From assembly GCF_000424385.1 (NCBI RefSeq), contig NZ_AUJU01000011.1, positions 62,001-126,000 on the forward strand: a DNA stretch of 64,000 bases, in the 5' to 3' direction. Shown in pieces: positions 61,867 through 64,000 of this stretch. The translations under genes were made by a program, and so were the position numbers. How positions within the stretch are numbered: the stretch's first letter is position 1; each line of letters starts with the position of its first letter. The DNA comes from Butyrivibrio sp. LC3010 (lineage in GTDB: Bacteria; Bacillota; Clostridia; Lachnospirales; Lachnospiraceae). The notes beneath the pieces are model-generated. The model worked only from the letters and a program-made list of their open reading frames with translations, made no database searches and was not told the DNA's origin.

Positions 61867-62775
61867 TTACTTTTTCACTCTCTTCCATCCTTTCGATGAC
61901 ACCTTCGAATTATCCTTTTTAGGTCGCGTAAAGGATATAGTCCCACCTGATATTTTGCCGCTTACAGACTGATGACATTCAGAACAAAGAATTACTATTC
62001 TGCCGGTTTTCTTAGTATGTTTGTAATAGTATTTTCCATTGTCATGTTTGCCGCTAAAGGATGCCGATGTGCCTGATGCTTCCCTGGTGTTTCTACCACA
62101 AGTCTTGCATGAGCGCTCCTGAACCACCTTAAGTTTTTTGCCTTTTACCTTAACAGACTTAACTGACCAGTCACCGTATTTGTGCTTACCTGTGGGAGAG
62201 ATAGATTCTGTTTTTGTGCCATTACACATTGTACAGGTCCCGGTTTTTATGCCACAATCTGCACAGGTGGCCGCCCTTGTTACCTTCCATTTATATCTGT
62301 GTTCTACCCTGTTGCCTGATTGCTCCGATGTAGAAAAGCCGCAAACACTGCATGTTCTTTCAGTTATCTTTGGTGATCTGCATGTTGCACTTTGTGTTTT
62401 AGCTCTTGCAAACCTATGCCCTTTTGCCGGTATCTCTTCTGTTTCTATTACCTCGCTACAGTTTTTGCATATGTAGGATTTCACCCCCGGCAAAGTGCAT
62501 GTTGGTTCTTTGGTTCTTTCCCATTTGCATTTGTGATCAAGCTTGGGAATAATCTTAGTTTCAAGAATTTCCTCACAATCCTGGCATATCCTTATGTCTT
62601 TACCAAATCTGCTGCAGGTTGGTTTAATCACACTAACCCATTCATATTCATCGTGCATGCAATTTTGAGCATGCACTGTTGTAGTTGCCGTAGCCAATAT
62701 GTATAGAGATAAAACTCCCGCAAAAACAATAGTTACAGCCATACGTCCACTCTTCCTGGCTGCTTCAATATTCAT
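61867..62775 (-). CDS. Secreted Cys-rich repeat protein
   Basis: 302 aa, with GGAGG about 11 nt before the ATG. A signal peptide (about 1-36, ending TTTVHAQN) is followed by four to five repeats of about 45 residues of the form TC-x3-G-x5-C-x2-C-x5-E-x2-IP-x2-H (for example PTCTLPGVKSYICKNCSEVI...IPAKGH). They hold paired CxxC motifs that could bind zinc or form disulfides. The C-terminal part has two more CxxC/CxxCH sites and a Lys-rich tail. Such repeats are found in many secreted clostridial proteins, usually beside other domains; here they make up almost the whole protein. Function unknown. Confidence 0.8.
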   Translation of the reverse strand: MNIEAARKSGRMAVTIVFAGVLSLYILATATTTVHAQNCMHDEYEWVSVIKPTCSRFGKDIRICQDCEEILETKIIPKLDHKCKWERTKEPTCTLPGVKSYICKNCSEVIETEEIPAKGHRFARAKTQSATCRSPKITERTCSVCGFSTSEQSGNRVEHRYKWKVTRAATCADCGIKTGTCTMCNGTKTESISPTGKHKYGDWSVKSVKVKGKKLKVVQERSCKTCGRNTREASGTSASFSGKHDNGKYYYKHTKKTGRIVILCSECHQSVSGKISGGTISFTRPKKDNSKVSSKGWKRVKK

Positions 62776-63043
62776 ATAAATAAAAACCTCCTGTACTAAT
62801 TTTTCTGTTATATAACAAATTAAAATATCCTGGGATATCTTCTGCCATTTGTCTAACGGCAGACCTCGTCAAGAATTGACGTGAATATGAAAATATCACT
62901 TTTCAAAAGCAAAAACAAGTGCCTTAATATATTCTTAAGAATGTCTTCAACAAATCTTAAACGTCTGACAAAGCTGTTAGATGACAATGGCATAAAGCAT
63001 TAAAATAATCTTTGTCAACATGACCCTTTCCAGCACAAACATG
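62776..63043. other. Gene-free interval upstream of the Cys-rich protein gene
   Basis: It should hold the promoter of the Cys-rich gene. A weak inverted repeat TCTGCC/GGCAGA lies near 62841-62864. I find no RNA gene or clear box pair. Confidence 0.35.
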
Positions 63044-63080
63044 AAGGCTAATTCCTATATAATCCCGGAATTAGCCTTTA
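63044..63080 (-). terminator. Terminator of the aldo/keto reductase gene
   Basis: AAGGCTAATTCC (63044-63055) pairs perfectly with GGAATTAGCCTT (63067-63078). It lies 15 bp after the stop of the minus-strand reductase gene; the tail is only moderately T-rich. Confidence 0.75.
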
Positions 63081-63093
63081 ACTATCATAATAT

Positions 63094-63999
63094 TCACACT
63101 GTCCTGTTCCCGGCCAGTACTTCCCTGTAATCCTCAAGATTTTTCACGAGTAGATCAGGTATCTGTAACTCATAAGGGCATTTTGAAAGGCACGCGCCGC
63201 ATCTTACGCAGTCCTCAATCTTGTTCATCTCTGCCTGCCAATGATCGGATAACCAGCTCTCACTGGGAGCACGGCGTAGCATCAGTGACATTCTGTTGCA
63301 CTGATTAATCTGAATTCCCACAGTGCATGGCATGCAATAGCCGCAGCCTCTGCAGAAATTACCCATGAGCTCTTTTCTTTCACTCTCGATAAATGCCTTG
63401 ATTTCATCTGTCATCACAGGTGTTTTATCCATAAATGACAGCCACTCATCAAGTTCCTTTTCTCTTTGAATTCCCCAGATCGGTACAGCGCCGTCAAACT
63501 GACTTACAAATGCCATAGCTGCTTCAGAATGTGTTATAAGTCCGCCTGCCAGTCCTTTCATGCAGATAAAGCCTACATTATTCTCATTACAGATTTTAAC
63601 AAGTTCTTTTTCTTTATCATCAGCAAGATAGCTAAAGGGATACTGAAGTGTCTCATACAGTCCTGATTCAGCAATCTCTTTTGCAACACCAACCTTGTGC
63701 GCTGTTCCGCCAATATGCCTTATCTTGCCCTGCTTTTTAGCCTCAAGCATGCACTCATACATGCCTGTTCCGTCACCAGGTTTCCAGCACTGTCCCATAA
63801 GATGGAACTGATAAATATCAATATAATCCGTTTTAAGCTTCTCCAATGAAGTTTCAAGATGCTGCCAGAATTCTTCAGGAGTTTTTGCCCCTGTCTTAGT
63901 AGCAATTATTATATCTTCTCTTTTTACATATCCATCTCCAAAGGCAGCTCCCACCTTCTCTTCACTGTCACTATACGCTCTTGCGGTATCAAAAAATCG
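63094..63999 (-). CDS. Aldo/keto reductase with C-terminal 4Fe-4S ferredoxin-like domain, partial
   Basis: The frame is open through the window end; upstream of a possible GTG at 63954 it reads RFFDTARAYSDSEEKVGAAFG, the normal aldo/keto reductase segment with the catalytic Asp and Tyr. So the true start lies outside. The barrel continues with REDIIIATKTG (catalytic Lys), YIDIYQFHLMG (catalytic His region), IGGTAHK and the cofactor loop. Near the C-terminus CRGCGYCMPCTVGIQ and CVRCGACLSKCPYELQIPDLL provide Cys for one or two iron-sulfur clusters, as in the anaerobic AKR subgroup. Substrate unknown. A terminator follows at 63044. Confidence 0.92.
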   Translation of the reverse strand, partial: RFFDTARAYSDSEEKVGAAFGDGYVKREDIIIATKTGAKTPEEFWQHLETSLEKLKTDYIDIYQFHLMGQCWKPGDGTGMYECMLEAKKQGKIRHIGGTAHKVGVAKEIAESGLYETLQYPFSYLADDKEKELVKICNENNVGFICMKGLAGGLITHSEAAMAFVSQFDGAVPIWGIQREKELDEWLSFMDKTPVMTDEIKAFIESERKELMGNFCRGCGYCMPCTVGIQINQCNRMSLMLRRAPSESWLSDHWQAEMNKIEDCVRCGACLSKCPYELQIPDLLVKNLEDYREVLAGNRTV

Positions 64000-64000
64000 C

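Overview
The window looks like low-GC Gram-positive chromosome from a fibre-degrading Lachnospiraceae bacterium of the Butyrivibrio/Pseudobutyrivibrio type. The main reasons are a secreted GH43-CBM6-GH10-ricin-CBM2 xylan hydrolase, a thiolase of the butyrate/acetoacetyl-CoA type, DUF4364 and DUF5722 proteins, AAA-ATPase/PD-(D/E)XK and Rpn family genes, and strong GGAGG-type ribosome binding sites. No search was run, so the genus is an inference.

Layout. 1-2760 is the right-hand end of an integrated element: a DUF6291-like fragment, a DUF3991/Toprim protein and a tyrosine integrase that runs up to the 3' end of a tRNA-Thr. 3-10 kb holds an orphan sugar-binding lipoprotein, a diguanylate cyclase with an extracytoplasmic sensor, DUF4364, DUF5722 and RarA, with a divergent ROK fructokinase. 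11-18 kb is a TetR / MMPL transporter / giant xxxLxxG-repeat lipoprotein locus with two visible operator palindromes and a cloverleaf-like inverted repeat between the divergent genes. 18-28 kb carries carbon metabolism: the xylanase, a thiolase followed by a very acidic protein, glycogen phosphorylase with two LacI-type operators, and a LacI regulator. 28-43 kb holds envelope and housekeeping genes: two SGNH proteins, VanZ, FecR, an SNF2 helicase, an AmrS-like radical SAM enzyme, SfsA, a kinase, a shortened Pif1-like ATPase, an Rpn pseudogene and a Fic protein. At 43.7-44.0 kb lies a small hydrophobic peptide gene with an overlapping bidirectional terminator, a possible type I toxin-antitoxin locus.

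44.3-56.9 kb is an eleven-gene, one-direction surface polysaccharide operon. It is visibly more AT-rich than its flanks, with its own promoter, palindrome and leader hairpin. It encodes a UDP-sugar 4,6-dehydratase, priming phosphoglycosyltransferase, aminotransferase, GT2, Stealth phosphotransferase, GT52, flippase, polymerase, a CMP-sugar synthetase fused to a PseG-like hydrolase, a NeuB-type synthase and a GT11 fucosyltransferase. Together these suggest a capsule containing a nonulosonic (pseudaminic- or legionaminic-like) acid.

57-62 kb is an accessory stretch: a macro-domain protein with a small partner, an AAA/PD-(D/E)XK protein, a 21-bp-repeat coiled-coil protein, a complete Rpn nuclease and a secreted Cys-rich repeat protein. 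The window ends inside an aldo/keto reductase with a ferredoxin-like tail.

Several upstream start codons were replaced by internal ones where a Shine-Dalgarno sequence and family alignment decide it.
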